Source: Crenobacter oryzisoli (lineage in GTDB: Bacteria > Pseudomonadota > Gammaproteobacteria > Burkholderiales > Chromobacteriaceae). From it: DNA of 64,000 nucleotides. This document shows positions 1 through 9,092 of this stretch, in pieces. Numbering within the stretch: position 1 is the first letter of the stretch; each line of letters begins with the position of its first letter. The position numbers and the translations under genes were made by a program. The stretch lies in the NCBI RefSeq assembly GCF_030385785.1, contig NZ_JAUEDK010000012.1:1-64000 (forward strand). Reading direction: 5' to 3'. Below the pieces are notes generated by a model, which was given only the letters and a program-made list of their open reading frames with translations, ran no database searches and was not told where the DNA came from.

Positions 1-515
1 ACTGGGAAGCGCGGGCCATCGAAACGGTGTCTCGGCATGGGCGCCGGCGCATCTTGTTGACCTCCTTGCTGGATACCAAGGCGTGGCCGGCCAAGGAGAT
101 CGCGGCGCAATACCAGGAACGCTGGCACATCGAGACCAGCTACCGCGAGCTGAAGCAGGACATGTTGGGGGACGAATTGACGTTACGCAGTGGCACTCCG
201 GAGACCGTCCGACAGGAAGTGTGGGGGACGCTCTTGGCCTACAACCTGGTCCGACTGGAGATGGCTGAGATCGCGCGGGAAGTGGGGGTTGCGCCGACCG
301 ATCTTAGCTTTACGACAGCGCTGCATTATTTGCGCTATGAGTGGAGCTGGCTGGCGATCAGCAGCCCCGGCACCTTGCCGGCGCGCTTGCTGCGTCTGCG
401 GGAACGCCTCGGGGAGTTGTTGCTACCGAAACAACGGCGGGGGCGTGAATGCCCCCGCGTGGTGAAAAAGCTGCCGTCCCGTTACCCAATCAAACAGGTT
501 CGATCCGCTAAGTGA
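1..515 (+). CDS. IS4-family transposase, C-terminal part (cut by window edge)
   Basis: The reading frame is open from base 3, so the gene begins outside the window. The sequence contains the IS4 signature Y-x2-R-x3-E-x6-K (tyrosine of YQERW through lysine of RELK), which carries the third catalytic acidic residue of the DDE transposase. The tail after it is basic and ends PIKQVRSAK at a TGA. It stops 48 bp short of the convergent patatin gene. Whether the whole element is intact cannot be judged. A GTG at 27 would be an internal start and is not believed. Confidence 0.85.
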   Translation, partial: WEARAIETVSRHGRRRILLTSLLDTKAWPAKEIAAQYQERWHIETSYRELKQDMLGDELTLRSGTPETVRQEVWGTLLAYNLVRLEMAEIAREVGVAPTDLSFTTALHYLRYEWSWLAISSPGTLPARLLRLRERLGELLLPKQRRGRECPRVVKKLPSRYPIKQVRSAK

Positions 516-563
516 ACGGCATTAGCCCGGGTGGGCGGCATTCTTGTGGAGCACTTGGGCGGA

Positions 564-1478
564 TCAGTGCGTCTGTGCGGCGACCAGCGTCATCTGCTGA
601 GTCTTCTGCGCCAAGAGCTTCTTGATGATAGGCACTGCCTGCGCGGCGGCCTTTTCGCCCTCGAGAATCGCCTGGTTGCGCTGGGCGAAGCCGGTGGTGC
701 CGATGTTCTGTACCTGCGGGCGGATGATCACGTCGGCCTGCTTCAGCTCGTGCTGCAGCATCGGCACGCTCATGATGTTGAGGCTCTGGTCCAGGATGGA
801 CAGGAAGCCGCCGCCGCTGCCGGCTCGGGGCCGCGCCGAGATGTCGACGGCGATCACGAAGTTGGCGCCCATTTCGCGCGCCGCGGTTACCGGTACCGGG
901 CTGGTCAGTCCGCCATCAACGTAGCGGCGGCCGTTGATCACGGTCGGCTGGAACACGTTCGGGATGCTGGCCGACGCGCGCACCGCTTGGCCGGTGTTGC
1001 CGGTGCGGAAGACCATCCGCGCGCCGCTGTCGAAGTCGGTCGCTACTGCAGCGAACGGCTTGGCGAGCTTCTCGATCGGGCGGTTGCCGACCTGGCGGTT
1101 CACGTAGTCGGCCAGCGCCTCGCCCTTGATCACGCCATTGCTCGACAGGCTGAGGTCGGTCAGGTTGGTCTCGTCAAGTTGCACCGCCTTCTGCTGCAGC
1201 TGGAAGCCGTTCAGACCGGAGGCGTACAGGCTGCCGACCAAGGCGCCTGCGCTGGTGCCGGTGACGATGTCGGCCTTGATGCCGGCGTTTTCCAGCACCT
1301 TGATCACGCCGATGTGGGCAAAGCCCTTGGCGGCGCCGCCGCCGAGCGCCAGCGCGATCTTCAGCTTCGGAGGCGGCTTCACTTCGGCAGGCGGAGCGAC
1401 CGGCGCGGTGGAGGTGGTACAGGCGGCCAGCGTCAGCGCGGCCAGCAGGGCGATAGGACGTAACAGCGATTTCATCAT
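564..1478 (-). CDS. Patatin-like phospholipase family lipoprotein
   Basis: A 304-residue protein with a type II signal peptide ending in LAAC (Cys20), so probably a lipid-anchored envelope protein. The patatin fold is shown by the oxyanion motif GGGAAKG at about 46-52, the nucleophile elbow GTSAG with Ser77, and the DGG motif with Asp188, giving a complete Ser-Asp dyad. The family hydrolyses acyl esters of lipids (RssA/NTE group); the substrate is unknown. The start could be either of two adjacent Met codons (1478 or 1475). It lies 49 bp downstream of bioC on the same strand but has no evident link to biotin synthesis. Confidence 0.85.
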   Translation of the reverse strand: MMKSLLRPIALLAALTLAACTTSTAPVAPPAEVKPPPKLKIALALGGGAAKGFAHIGVIKVLENAGIKADIVTGTSAGALVGSLYASGLNGFQLQQKAVQLDETNLTDLSLSSNGVIKGEALADYVNRQVGNRPIEKLAKPFAAVATDFDSGARMVFRTGNTGQAVRASASIPNVFQPTVINGRRYVDGGLTSPVPVTAAREMGANFVIAVDISARPRAGSGGGFLSILDQSLNIMSVPMLQHELKQADVIIRPQVQNIGTTGFAQRNQAILEGEKAAAQAVPIIKKLLAQKTQQMTLVAAQTH

Positions 1479-1527
1479 TGAAAAAGGCCGGGGTCGCCGG
1501 CCTGGGCTTGTTCTCTCGGGATGGGGT

Positions 1528-2439
1528 TCAACGCGGCACTTGGCCGGGCTTCTTGAATTCGATCACCTGGCGGCCATCGGGCAGCAGATCGGCCTTTTGC
1601 TTGGGGCGGCCGAACCAGGCATGCCCATATACGACTTCGTAAGTGGCCGGGAGTTTCCCATCGCGGCGACGAAGCTCGTACGCGGCGCACACCTGCTGCC
1701 AGGCATGCTTGCCCATCAGGCCGCGGCCCCGTCCGCCGGTGGCGTTGTGTGCACCGATCGCCTTCAGATCCTGCATCACGCCCCGGGCGTCATCGTAGGT
1801 CAGCACGATCTTGTCCATGTCCATCACCGGCTCACCGAAGCCGGTGCGCACCAGCGCATCGCCCAGGTCATGCATGTCGATGAACTGGTTGACGTGGGTG
1901 GCGCCATCGACGCCGGCGAACGAGGTGCGCAGTTCCTGCAGCGTGTCCGGGCCGAGCGTCGAGAACATCACCAGACCGTCGGGCTTGAGGATGCGGCGGA
2001 ACTCGGCGAACACGCTGTCGGGCACGTTCACCCACTGGATCGCCAGGTTCGACCAGATCATGTCGACGCTCTGATCCGCCAGCGGCAACGCTTCGAGATC
2101 GCCGCATACCTGCCATGACGAACGCGCCTTGCCCAGGAGTCGCCCGAAGAAGCCTGCGTCGTCCTGCTGCTTGGTGCGCGAGGCTTTCAGCATCGCGGCG
2201 GCCAGGTCGAGTTCGATTACCCGCGCATTCGGGTAGCGTTCGCGCAGTTGCGCGGCGCCATAGCCGGTGCCGCTGCCAGCGTCGAGGATCACCGCCGGCT
2301 CGTGCTTGATATAAGTGAGCCGTTCGGCCATGCGGTCGGACACTTCGCGCTGCAGCACGGCGGCGGAATCGTAGCTGGTGGCGGCGCGCTCGAAGGCGGC
2401 GCGTACCCGCGCCTTGTCGGTGTAAAAGGCTTCACTCAT
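1528..2439 (-). CDS. bioC: Malonyl-ACP O-methyltransferase BioC
   Basis: A SAM-dependent methyltransferase of 303 residues. BioC methylates the free carboxyl of malonyl-ACP so that fatty acid synthesis can build the pimeloyl chain of biotin. The N-terminus (DKARVRAAFERAATSYD) is typical of BioC, and motif I, LDAGSGTGYGA, lies near residues 51-61. It is somewhat longer than E. coli BioC because of a C-terminal extension. Its ATG overlaps the bioH stop as ATGA, so the two are translationally coupled; BioH removes the methyl group that BioC adds. Confidence 0.93.
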   Translation of the reverse strand: MSEAFYTDKARVRAAFERAATSYDSAAVLQREVSDRMAERLTYIKHEPAVILDAGSGTGYGAAQLRERYPNARVIELDLAAAMLKASRTKQQDDAGFFGRLLGKARSSWQVCGDLEALPLADQSVDMIWSNLAIQWVNVPDSVFAEFRRILKPDGLVMFSTLGPDTLQELRTSFAGVDGATHVNQFIDMHDLGDALVRTGFGEPVMDMDKIVLTYDDARGVMQDLKAIGAHNATGGRGRGLMGKHAWQQVCAAYELRRRDGKLPATYEVVYGHAWFGRPKQKADLLPDGRQVIEFKKPGQVPR

Positions 2440-3203
2440 GCGTGTTGGTCCAGATGGCGGCGCAGCGCCGCCACAAAGTCGGTCTCGTGCGACAGGAAAG
2501 GCGCGTGCGAGGCCTGCGGAAACTCGGTCAGGGTGGCGTCCGGCAGCGTCTCGGCCAGCCAGCGCCCGGCACCGATCGGGGTGATCATGTCGCGCGCGCC
2601 GAACAACAGCGCGGTCGGGCTGCCGATCTCGGGGGCGATCGCGCGCGCGTCGGCGTCGAGCAGTAATTGTAACGCAGGTGACAGTCCCTGCGGGCTACCG
2701 TGTGCAAACAGCAGTTCGCGCAGCGCCTTCAACGTGTCGCGTGCGGCCGGTGCACCGAGCGTCTGCAGCGCGAGGAAGCGTTCCAGCGTCAACTCGAACG
2801 AGGTGTCGAGATTGGCGCCGACCGCCTCGATCTGCGCGCGCGGCTGAGCGTGGTCCCAGCCGTCGTCGCGGACGAAGAGCGGGCTGGTGGCGACTAGGGT
2901 CAGGCTCTTGACCGTACCGGGAGAGCGGTGCGCCCAATGCTGGGCGATTAGTCCGCCGAGCGACCAGCCGACCAGCTGTAGTGGCAGCGGGAACTGTTCG
3001 GCCAGACTATCCGCGATCGCTTCAGCGGTATACGGGCCGGTCGGCAGCGGGCTTGCGCCGTGGCCGGGCAGGTCGACCAAGTGCAGCGTGTAGCGATCGG
3101 CCAGCTGTTCGGCTATGCGGGCGAACACACCACCGTGAAGACCCCAGCCGTGCAGCAGCACTACGTCCGGGCCGTGGCCCAGCGTCTCAACAAAGCAATT
3201 CAT
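2436..3203 (-). CDS. bioH: Pimeloyl-[ACP] methyl ester esterase BioH
   Basis: An alpha/beta hydrolase of 255 residues, the usual BioH length. The start at ATG 3203 (MNCFVET) is chosen because the upstream part of the open frame is arginine-rich shadow sequence of the neighbouring methyltransferase gene. The catalytic triad is visible: Ser81 in GWSLGG, Asp205 in GARDMITP and His233 in ASHAPF, matching the spacing in E. coli BioH. It hydrolyses pimeloyl-ACP methyl ester to end chain elongation. It is followed by overlapping bioC. No strong Shine-Dalgarno sequence is seen before the ATG. Confidence 0.93.
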   Translation of the reverse strand: MNCFVETLGHGPDVVLLHGWGLHGGVFARIAEQLADRYTLHLVDLPGHGASPLPTGPYTAEAIADSLAEQFPLPLQLVGWSLGGLIAQHWAHRSPGTVKSLTLVATSPLFVRDDGWDHAQPRAQIEAVGANLDTSFELTLERFLALQTLGAPAARDTLKALRELLFAHGSPQGLSPALQLLLDADARAIAPEIGSPTALLFGARDMITPIGAGRWLAETLPDATLTEFPQASHAPFLSHETDFVAALRRHLDQHA

Positions 3204-3226
3204 CGGGGCAAGATGCGGGTAAAACG

Positions 3227-3844
3227 CTATTTGCGCAAGAGTGCGATGCGAAAGAAGCCGCCGAAACCGGCGGGCTCGTCGTGAGTCTTGGTGAGGCCGG
3301 TGGCGGCGACGATCTCGCCGAGCCGTCGATTGATGTCGGTGGCGATCAGCCTTGTCATCAGGTTGACTGAACGACGTAACAAACTGGCATGACCGGCATC
3401 TGGCAGGAATTTGTCGAACACCACGACGCGGCCGCCCGGCTTCAGCACCCGCTCGACCTCTCGCAGACAGGCGACCGGATCGGGGATGACCGCCAGGACC
3501 AGATGTAGCACCACCGCGTCGAATTCGCCGTCGACGAAAGCCAGCTTCTCGCCGTCCATCACTCGTGCCTCGACAGCGAGGCCGAGGGAACGGGCGCGCT
3601 GCTGCAGCTTGGCGAGCATGCCGGGCGAGATGTCGATGGCGGTCAGCCGCCGGCATGGCATCAGGAAGTCGAGGTCGAGACCGGTGCCGGCGCCGACGAT
3701 CAGGATGCGCTCGTCGGGCAGCGGCTCAAGCAGGTTGATCGCGCGGCGGCGTTGACCGGCGAACACGCCGGCCAGCCGGTCGTAGAACGGCGCGTAGAAG
3801 TTGTAGCGTAAGCGATTAAACTGGCTGACAAGCGGGTGAGACAT
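3227..3844 (-). CDS. Class I SAM-dependent methyltransferase, possibly phospholipid-type
   Basis: A 205-residue Rossmann methyltransferase. Motif I is IVGAGTGLDLDFL at about residues 49-61, followed by an acidic SAM-ribose position (AIDISPGM) and the post-motif VLKPGGRVVVFDKFLP. The N-terminal FNRLRYNFYAPFYDRL and overall size resemble UbiE/PmtA-like enzymes that act on lipids or quinones, but the substrate cannot be assigned. Its first 29 bases overlap the end of the GGDEF/EAL gene upstream and it ends 23 bp before bioH, so it is probably co-transcribed within the biotin cluster. Confidence 0.8.
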   Translation of the reverse strand: MSHPLVSQFNRLRYNFYAPFYDRLAGVFAGQRRRAINLLEPLPDERILIVGAGTGLDLDFLMPCRRLTAIDISPGMLAKLQQRARSLGLAVEARVMDGEKLAFVDGEFDAVVLHLVLAVIPDPVACLREVERVLKPGGRVVVFDKFLPDAGHASLLRRSVNLMTRLIATDINRRLGEIVAATGLTKTHDEPAGFGGFFRIALLRK

Positions 3845-6644
3845 GATCGGCCACCTTGGCGAGCGGCAGGGCCAGGCGCGACCAGTCCAGTTGTTCGGCC
3901 GGCGCCGGCGCCGCGAAATAGAAGCCCTGCAGCGTATGACAACCCATTTCGCTTAGACGGCGCAATTGCCCCTCGGTTTCCACCCCCTCGGCGACCACCT
4001 CGAGCCCCAGCGCCTCGGCCAAGGCCAGGATGGCGCGCACGATCGCGTCGGCCTCGCCCTTGCTGTCGACCTCGCTGACGAAGGCGCGGTCGATCTTCAG
4101 CTTGTCGAAGCGGTAGCGGTGCAGGTAGGACAGCGCCGAATAGCCGGTGCCGAAATCGTCCAGCGCCAGGCGAACCCCAAGCTTGCGCAGCGCCGCCATC
4201 ACCATCGCCGCGGTATCCGGCTCGTCGATCAGCGCGCTCTCGGTGATCTCCAGATACAGCGTGCCGGGCTGGAGGTCGTGCTGACGCACCAGCTGAGTCA
4301 GCCAGGCGACGAAACCCGGGTCATGGAAGTTGGACGAGGACAGGTTGATGTGCAGTGCCAGTGGCGTCGTCACCTGGCCGCTCAGTTGCCAGCGGGTCAG
4401 CTGGCGGCAGGCCGCTTCGATCATGTAACGGTCAAGCCGCACGATCAACCCGCTTTCCTCGGCCACGGGCAGGAAAGTGGCCGGTGCCAGCATGCCGCGC
4501 TCAGGGTGGCGCCAGCGTACCAGCGTCTCCAAGCCCACCAACTCGCCGGTGATCGCGTGGACGAACGGCTGGTAATACGGGATCAGCTGGTCCTGTTCCT
4601 CAAGCGCGCGGCGCAGCTCCGACTCCAGCGCCAGCTGGTCGGCCTGGTCGCGGCGCAGCGCGTGGTTGAACAGTGTGTAACCGTGGCGGCCCTGCTGCTT
4701 GGTGCGGTACATCGCATGGTCGGCGTCGCGCAGCAGGTCGTCGGCCTGATGGTAGAGGTCGCGGTCGGCCAGCACCACGCCGACGCTGGCCGAGGTGAAC
4801 ACCTCGCGGCCATGCAGGATCACCGGGTGCTCGAATTCGGCGACGATGCGTCGCGCGATCGGCTCGCAGTCGTCGAAGCTCTTCACGTTGGACAGCAGCA
4901 CCGCGAATTCGTCGCCGCCGATCCGGGCGAGGAAGTCGGTCTGGCGGAGGCAGCGGTGCAGCCGCGCGCCGACCTCGAATAGCAGGTGGTCGCCGGCCAG
5001 GTGGCCGAGCGTGTCGTTGACGCGCTTGAAGCGGTCCAGATCGATGAACAGTACCGCGAAGCGGTGCCCGCCACTGACGAACTGTTCCCAGCTCTCGCGT
5101 AGCGTGCGCGCGAAGTGGGAGCGGTTGGGCAGGTTGGTGAGCGGGTCATGCAGGCTGTCGTACTTGAGCTGTGCGTTGACCGCGTCGAGTTCGCTGGTGC
5201 GCTCGCGCACCCGCGCCTCGAGCGCCGCGTAGCTGCCTTGCAGTGCTTCGAGCGCGCGCAGCCGCGACAGGGCGGCACCGATGTGGTTGGCGACGAACTC
5301 GAGGATTTCCTGCTCGCGCAGGCTGAAGCGCGCCGCGCTGTCCTCGCTCGACACTGCCAGCACGCCCAAGAGATTGTGCTCGCTGAACAGCGGCACGCCC
5401 AGCCAGCTACCCTGCTTGCCATCGCCCTGCGTGTTGCCGGTACTCAACAGCGGACGGCCGCTGTGCAGCACCTGCTCGATCGGGCCGCGTCCCGGGCGAC
5501 GCGGCGAGGGGCTGCCGGCCCCCGAATTGTACGGGAAGCTCAACAGGTCCTGACCGGCGTCGTACAGGGCCACCTGGCAATGGTCGGCCGGCATCAGCTC
5601 AGCCAGCAGCCGGTGCAGGCCGGCGAGGAAGGCGCCGAGCGACAGGCTGGTGTTGGTCAGCTCGGCGATGCGGTACAGCACGCCGTGCAGCCGCTCGTGG
5701 TGCTGACGGTCGGCGACCTCGGCACGCAATCGGGCGTTGATGCCCTCCAGCTCGTTGGTGCGGTACTGCACTTGACGCTCGAGCTGGCTCGGATAGCGCA
5801 GCGTGTCGAGCGCGAAGCCGAGATGGCGCGCCAACAGCAGCAGGCTGGCCTGCTCGGCGGTGGACAGCGGCATGTCCTGATAGCGTTGCAGCACGAGCGC
5901 GCCGATCGGCTGACCGAGCGCGTTGATCAGCGGTACCGCCATGCCGCTAGTGGGCAGCGACAGATGTGGCGGGCATGGCCAACGCTGTTCCTGGATCAGC
6001 CGTTGCAATGCATCGCGGCTGTAGTGAAGGGGCTGGCCCGATTGCATAAGGTAGCCGACCAGCCGTGGTGGCAGCGCGTCGGCGGCCGGATGCATCGGGT
6101 CAAGCGGATGGCGATCATCGCGGTACAGCGGGAAGCGCAGTGCGGCGTGTTCTTCATCAAGCAGCGCGATGTAGCAGTGCTGCGCGTCCATCAGTCGCTC
6201 GAGCCGGCGCAGGAACTGCTGTGCCAGTTCGTCGGCGTGACCGCATTGATGGCCGAGCTGGCTGATGTCGAGCAGAATTTCGTGGGACAGCTGGGAGACG
6301 TTCAGTGCGTCGCGTAGGCGGACGCACAGCAGGTGGCCGGTCACGAGTTCGGCGAGTGCGTCGAGGTCGGGGCCGGCGTGGCCGCGCCAGATCAGCCAGC
6401 CTATCGCCTGGCCTGCATCGCGCAAGGGCAGTGCGCCACCATCGGCCGGCGCGGCGAGGCCTGCCTCTAGCACATCGGCGCTGGGCAAGCTGTCGGCATG
6501 GCCGAGCGCAGCCAACTGCTGCCAGCGGTTGCCGCGGCGCGCCCAGATGGCGAGGGCGGACAGCGAACCGTGACGGGCCAGCAGGGCCAGGGCCTTGTCG
6601 AGCGCAGCCGGCGGCGCTATCAGATTGTCAGCCGAGCTTGTCAT
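3816..6644 (-). CDS. GAF-GAF-GGDEF-EAL cyclic-di-GMP enzyme
   Basis: A cytoplasmic protein of 942 residues with no membrane segment. Two GAF-like sensor regions (about 140-280 and 320-465) are joined by coiled-coil linkers. The GGDEF domain carries intact GGDEF (576-580) and an inhibitory I-site RQTD (567-570) five residues upstream, so diguanylate cyclase activity is plausible. The EAL domain has ETL in place of EAL (706-708; the Glu is kept) plus LHINLS, LEITES, DDFGTG (829-834), KIDR and AEGVE, so phosphodiesterase activity is also plausible. An in-frame GTG at 6677 would add 11 residues; ATG 6644 is preferred. It sits inside the biotin cluster. Confidence 0.9.
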   Translation of the reverse strand: MTSSADNLIAPPAALDKALALLARHGSLSALAIWARRGNRWQQLAALGHADSLPSADVLEAGLAAPADGGALPLRDAGQAIGWLIWRGHAGPDLDALAELVTGHLLCVRLRDALNVSQLSHEILLDISQLGHQCGHADELAQQFLRRLERLMDAQHCYIALLDEEHAALRFPLYRDDRHPLDPMHPAADALPPRLVGYLMQSGQPLHYSRDALQRLIQEQRWPCPPHLSLPTSGMAVPLINALGQPIGALVLQRYQDMPLSTAEQASLLLLARHLGFALDTLRYPSQLERQVQYRTNELEGINARLRAEVADRQHHERLHGVLYRIAELTNTSLSLGAFLAGLHRLLAELMPADHCQVALYDAGQDLLSFPYNSGAGSPSPRRPGRGPIEQVLHSGRPLLSTGNTQGDGKQGSWLGVPLFSEHNLLGVLAVSSEDSAARFSLREQEILEFVANHIGAALSRLRALEALQGSYAALEARVRERTSELDAVNAQLKYDSLHDPLTNLPNRSHFARTLRESWEQFVSGGHRFAVLFIDLDRFKRVNDTLGHLAGDHLLFEVGARLHRCLRQTDFLARIGGDEFAVLLSNVKSFDDCEPIARRIVAEFEHPVILHGREVFTSASVGVVLADRDLYHQADDLLRDADHAMYRTKQQGRHGYTLFNHALRRDQADQLALESELRRALEEQDQLIPYYQPFVHAITGELVGLETLVRWRHPERGMLAPATFLPVAEESGLIVRLDRYMIEAACRQLTRWQLSGQVTTPLALHINLSSSNFHDPGFVAWLTQLVRQHDLQPGTLYLEITESALIDEPDTAAMVMAALRKLGVRLALDDFGTGYSALSYLHRYRFDKLKIDRAFVSEVDSKGEADAIVRAILALAEALGLEVVAEGVETEGQLRRLSEMGCHTLQGFYFAAPAPAEQLDWSRLALPLAKVADHVSPACQPV

Positions 6645-6811
6645 CGAATGATCGTGGCGCTTTCCGCATATATACACACTACGACAGACCGGGCGTTTTC
6701 TTTAGCGCAGCGGACGGGGCATCATCGCTAGCCCGGCCGTCGTGCGCATCTCAGCACTCGTCTGACATTCCCCGATCGGTGCCGAGTACGGCGCACGGCC
6801 GACGGGGCCTC

Positions 6812-7966
6812 TTATTCTATTTGCTGCAGTACTTCGGCGAGCTTCAGGCAATCCGCCTCGCTGTGTGCCGCCGACAGCGCAATGCGCAGTCGTGCGCTGC
6901 CTTCCGGCACCGTCGGTGGGCGGATTGCTGGCACCCACAGGCCAGCGTCGCGCAACGTGGCCGCAACCCGCAAGGCGTCGGCATCGCTGCCGATCAGCAA
7001 GGGCTGTATCGGTGTGCGTGACTCTCCTAGCATAAACCTTCCGGCGCCCAGCATGACACGACATTGTCGCACGCGTTCGAACAAACGTTCGCGTCGCCAG
7101 CTTTCCGCTTGCATCAATGCCACACTTTCCATCACCGCGCAGGCCAGTGCTGGCGGTTGCGCCGTCGTGTAGATATAGCTGCGAGCCTTGTTCACCAGCC
7201 AGTCGATCAGCCGACGCGAGCCGAGCACCGCGGCACCGGCCACGCCGGCTGCCTTGCCGAGCGTCGCCATCACGATCACTCGTTCCGAGCCGGCCAGCGC
7301 CGGACACTCGCCCAGGCTGCCGCGGCCGTCGCCAAGCACGCCGAAGCTGTGCGCATCGTCTAGGTATAGCCAGGCGTCGTAGCGTTCGGCCAGTGCGAGC
7401 AGTCGGGCCAGCGGTGCCTCGTCCCCGTCCATGCTGTAAACCGCGTCGACCGCGATCAGCCGGGTGCCGGTGGGGCTCTGTTCGAGCTGCTCTGCAAGCT
7501 GCTCTAGGTCATTATGCTTAAATCGCTTAAAAGTCGCACGCGATAATACGCATGCGTCATTCAAAGAGGCATGATTGAGCTTGTCGGCGAAGACGGTCGC
7601 ACGGCGGTCGAGCAGTGCGGTGAGCACGCCGAGGTTGGCAGCGTAGCCGGATGAGAACAGCAGCGCCGCCTCGGCGCCGACGAAATCGGCGAGTGCTTCC
7701 TCGGCCGCCTCGTGGGCCGCGAAGTGGCCGGCGACCAAGTGCGAGGCGCCGCCGCCGACTCCCCAGCGCGCCACGCCCTGCTGGACCGCTTCGATCAGTC
7801 GGGGGTGGTTGGCGAGGCCGAGATAGTCGTTGCTGGCGAATGAGACGAACTCGCGGCCGTCGATGACGAGACGGGGGCCCTGTGGGCTGTCGAGCAAGGT
7901 GCGCTGGCGGTAACGGTGTGCGCCGGACAGCGCTGCCAGCGCGTCGGCCAGTTGATTCGGACGCAT
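6812..7966 (-). CDS. bioF: 8-amino-7-oxononanoate synthase BioF
   Basis: A PLP-dependent alpha-oxoamine synthase of 384 residues that condenses pimeloyl-ACP/CoA with alanine. Seen: SFASNDYLGL near 42, the DDAH cofactor motif (203-206), and the PLP-binding lysine in ATLGKA (Lys238). ATG 7966 is chosen because GGAG lies 7 nt upstream and the longer frame has no family similarity. It follows bioB on the same strand across an 86-bp gap with a hairpin and T-run (separate entry), so its expression may not simply follow bioB. bioA and bioD are not in the window. Confidence 0.95.
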   Translation of the reverse strand: MRPNQLADALAALSGAHRYRQRTLLDSPQGPRLVIDGREFVSFASNDYLGLANHPRLIEAVQQGVARWGVGGGASHLVAGHFAAHEAAEEALADFVGAEAALLFSSGYAANLGVLTALLDRRATVFADKLNHASLNDACVLSRATFKRFKHNDLEQLAEQLEQSPTGTRLIAVDAVYSMDGDEAPLARLLALAERYDAWLYLDDAHSFGVLGDGRGSLGECPALAGSERVIVMATLGKAAGVAGAAVLGSRRLIDWLVNKARSYIYTTAQPPALACAVMESVALMQAESWRRERLFERVRQCRVMLGAGRFMLGESRTPIQPLLIGSDADALRVAATLRDAGLWVPAIRPPTVPEGSARLRIALSAAHSEADCLKLAEVLQQIE

Positions 7967-7973
7967 GACATTC

Positions 7974-8026
7974 TCCACAAAAAAATGTGGCCGAAACGCA
8001 CTCATTATATAGAGGGTGTTTCGGCC
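7974..8026 (-). promoter_or_regulatory. Hairpin plus T-run and -10-like TATAAT between bioB and bioF
   Basis: A perfect 9-bp inverted repeat, GGCCGAAAC at 7989-7997 and GTTTCGGCC at 8018-8026, is followed on the minus strand by ACA and seven T residues, as in an intrinsic terminator. The 20-nt loop contains TATAAT on the minus strand (8004-8009), but no convincing -35 sits 17 bp away. It could stop bioB transcription, attenuate bioF, or place a bioF promoter inside an operator. The structure is seen; the role is inferred. Confidence 0.5.
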
Positions 8027-8052
8027 AGCCTGGCAGTAGTCGGGGTGGTAGT

Positions 8053-9036
8053 TTAAAGCGGCGCGAGGTCGAGCTTGGTCAACAGGGCGCGGTCGGCTTC
8101 CACGTCCGGGTTGCCGGTGGTCAACAGCTTGTCGCCGTAGAAGATCGAGTTGGCGCCGGCGAGGAAGCACAGCGCCTGCATCGCCTCGGGCATGCCGCGC
8201 CGACCGGCCGACAGGCGTACGTAGCTTGCCGGCATCGTCAGCCGCGCCACCGCAATGGTGCGCACGAACTCGGTCCAGTCGATCTCCTCGGCGCCCTCGA
8301 GTGGGGTGCCTTCCACCTTGACCAGGCTGTTGATCGGTACCGATTCCGGCTGCGGGTCGAGGTTGGCCAGCTGGGTGATCAGGCCGGCGCGGTCCTCGCG
8401 CGTCTCGTTCAGGCCGACGATGCCGCCGCAGCACACCGACAGGCCGGCGCCGCGCACCTTGCCGAGCGTGTCGAGGCGGTCTTCATACTCGCGGGTCTGG
8501 ATGATGTCGGCGTATTTGTCCGGCGCGGTGTCGAGGTTGTGGTTGTAGTAATCGAGGCCGGCGCCCTTCAGCTTCTCGGCCTGGCCGTCCTTCAAGAGGC
8601 CGAAGGTGGCACAGGTCTCAAGGCCCAGTTCCTTCACCTGGCGCACCATGTCCAGCGTCTGCTCGAGGTCGGCGTCTTTCGGGCCGCGCCAGGCAGCACC
8701 CATGCAGAAGCGCCCGGCGCCGTTGGCCTTGGCGGCGCGCGCGGCGGCGACCACCTCGTCGACGGTCATCATCGGCTGATTCGGTACCGGGGTGTCGTGG
8801 TGCACCGATTGCGGGCAGTAGCCGCAGTCCTCCGGACAGCCGCCAGTCTTGATCGACAGCAGCGTCGACAGCTGCACACGGGTCGGGTCGAAATACTGGC
8901 GATGAACCTCGGCGGCGCGGAATACCAGTTCCATGAACGGTAGCGCGTACAGCGCCTCGACTTCGGCAACCGACCACTGGCCGGATTCGTGGTGAGGGGT
9001 GGCGGGGCGCTGGAAAATGATCTGATTGGATGACAT
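8053..9036 (-). CDS. bioB: Biotin synthase BioB
   Basis: A radical SAM enzyme of 327 residues that inserts sulfur into dethiobiotin. The [4Fe-4S] motif CPEDCGYC gives Cys67, Cys71 and Cys74 (CxxxCxxC). Downstream [16 protein letters not shown] and LVKVEGTPL are characteristic of BioB. It is the first gene of the minus-strand biotin cluster and is divergent from comF with a short intergenic gap (56 bp if comF starts at 9093). No clear BirA-type operator was found ahead of it. Confidence 0.96.
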   Translation of the reverse strand: MSSNQIIFQRPATPHHESGQWSVAEVEALYALPFMELVFRAAEVHRQYFDPTRVQLSTLLSIKTGGCPEDCGYCPQSVHHDTPVPNQPMMTVDEVVAAARAAKANGAGRFCMGAAWRGPKDADLEQTLDMVRQVKELGLETCATFGLLKDGQAEKLKGAGLDYYNHNLDTAPDKYADIIQTREYEDRLDTLGKVRGAGLSVCCGGIVGLNETREDRAGLITQLANLDPQPESVPINSLVKVEGTPLEGAEEIDWTEFVRTIAVARLTMPASYVRLSAGRRGMPEAMQALCFLAGANSIFYGDKLLTTGNPDVEADRALLTKLDLAPL

Positions 9037-9092
9037 AGCGATGTTTGTCGGCTAAGACGTTTAGGAATCCATACTGCGAGCCATGCTGCGCG

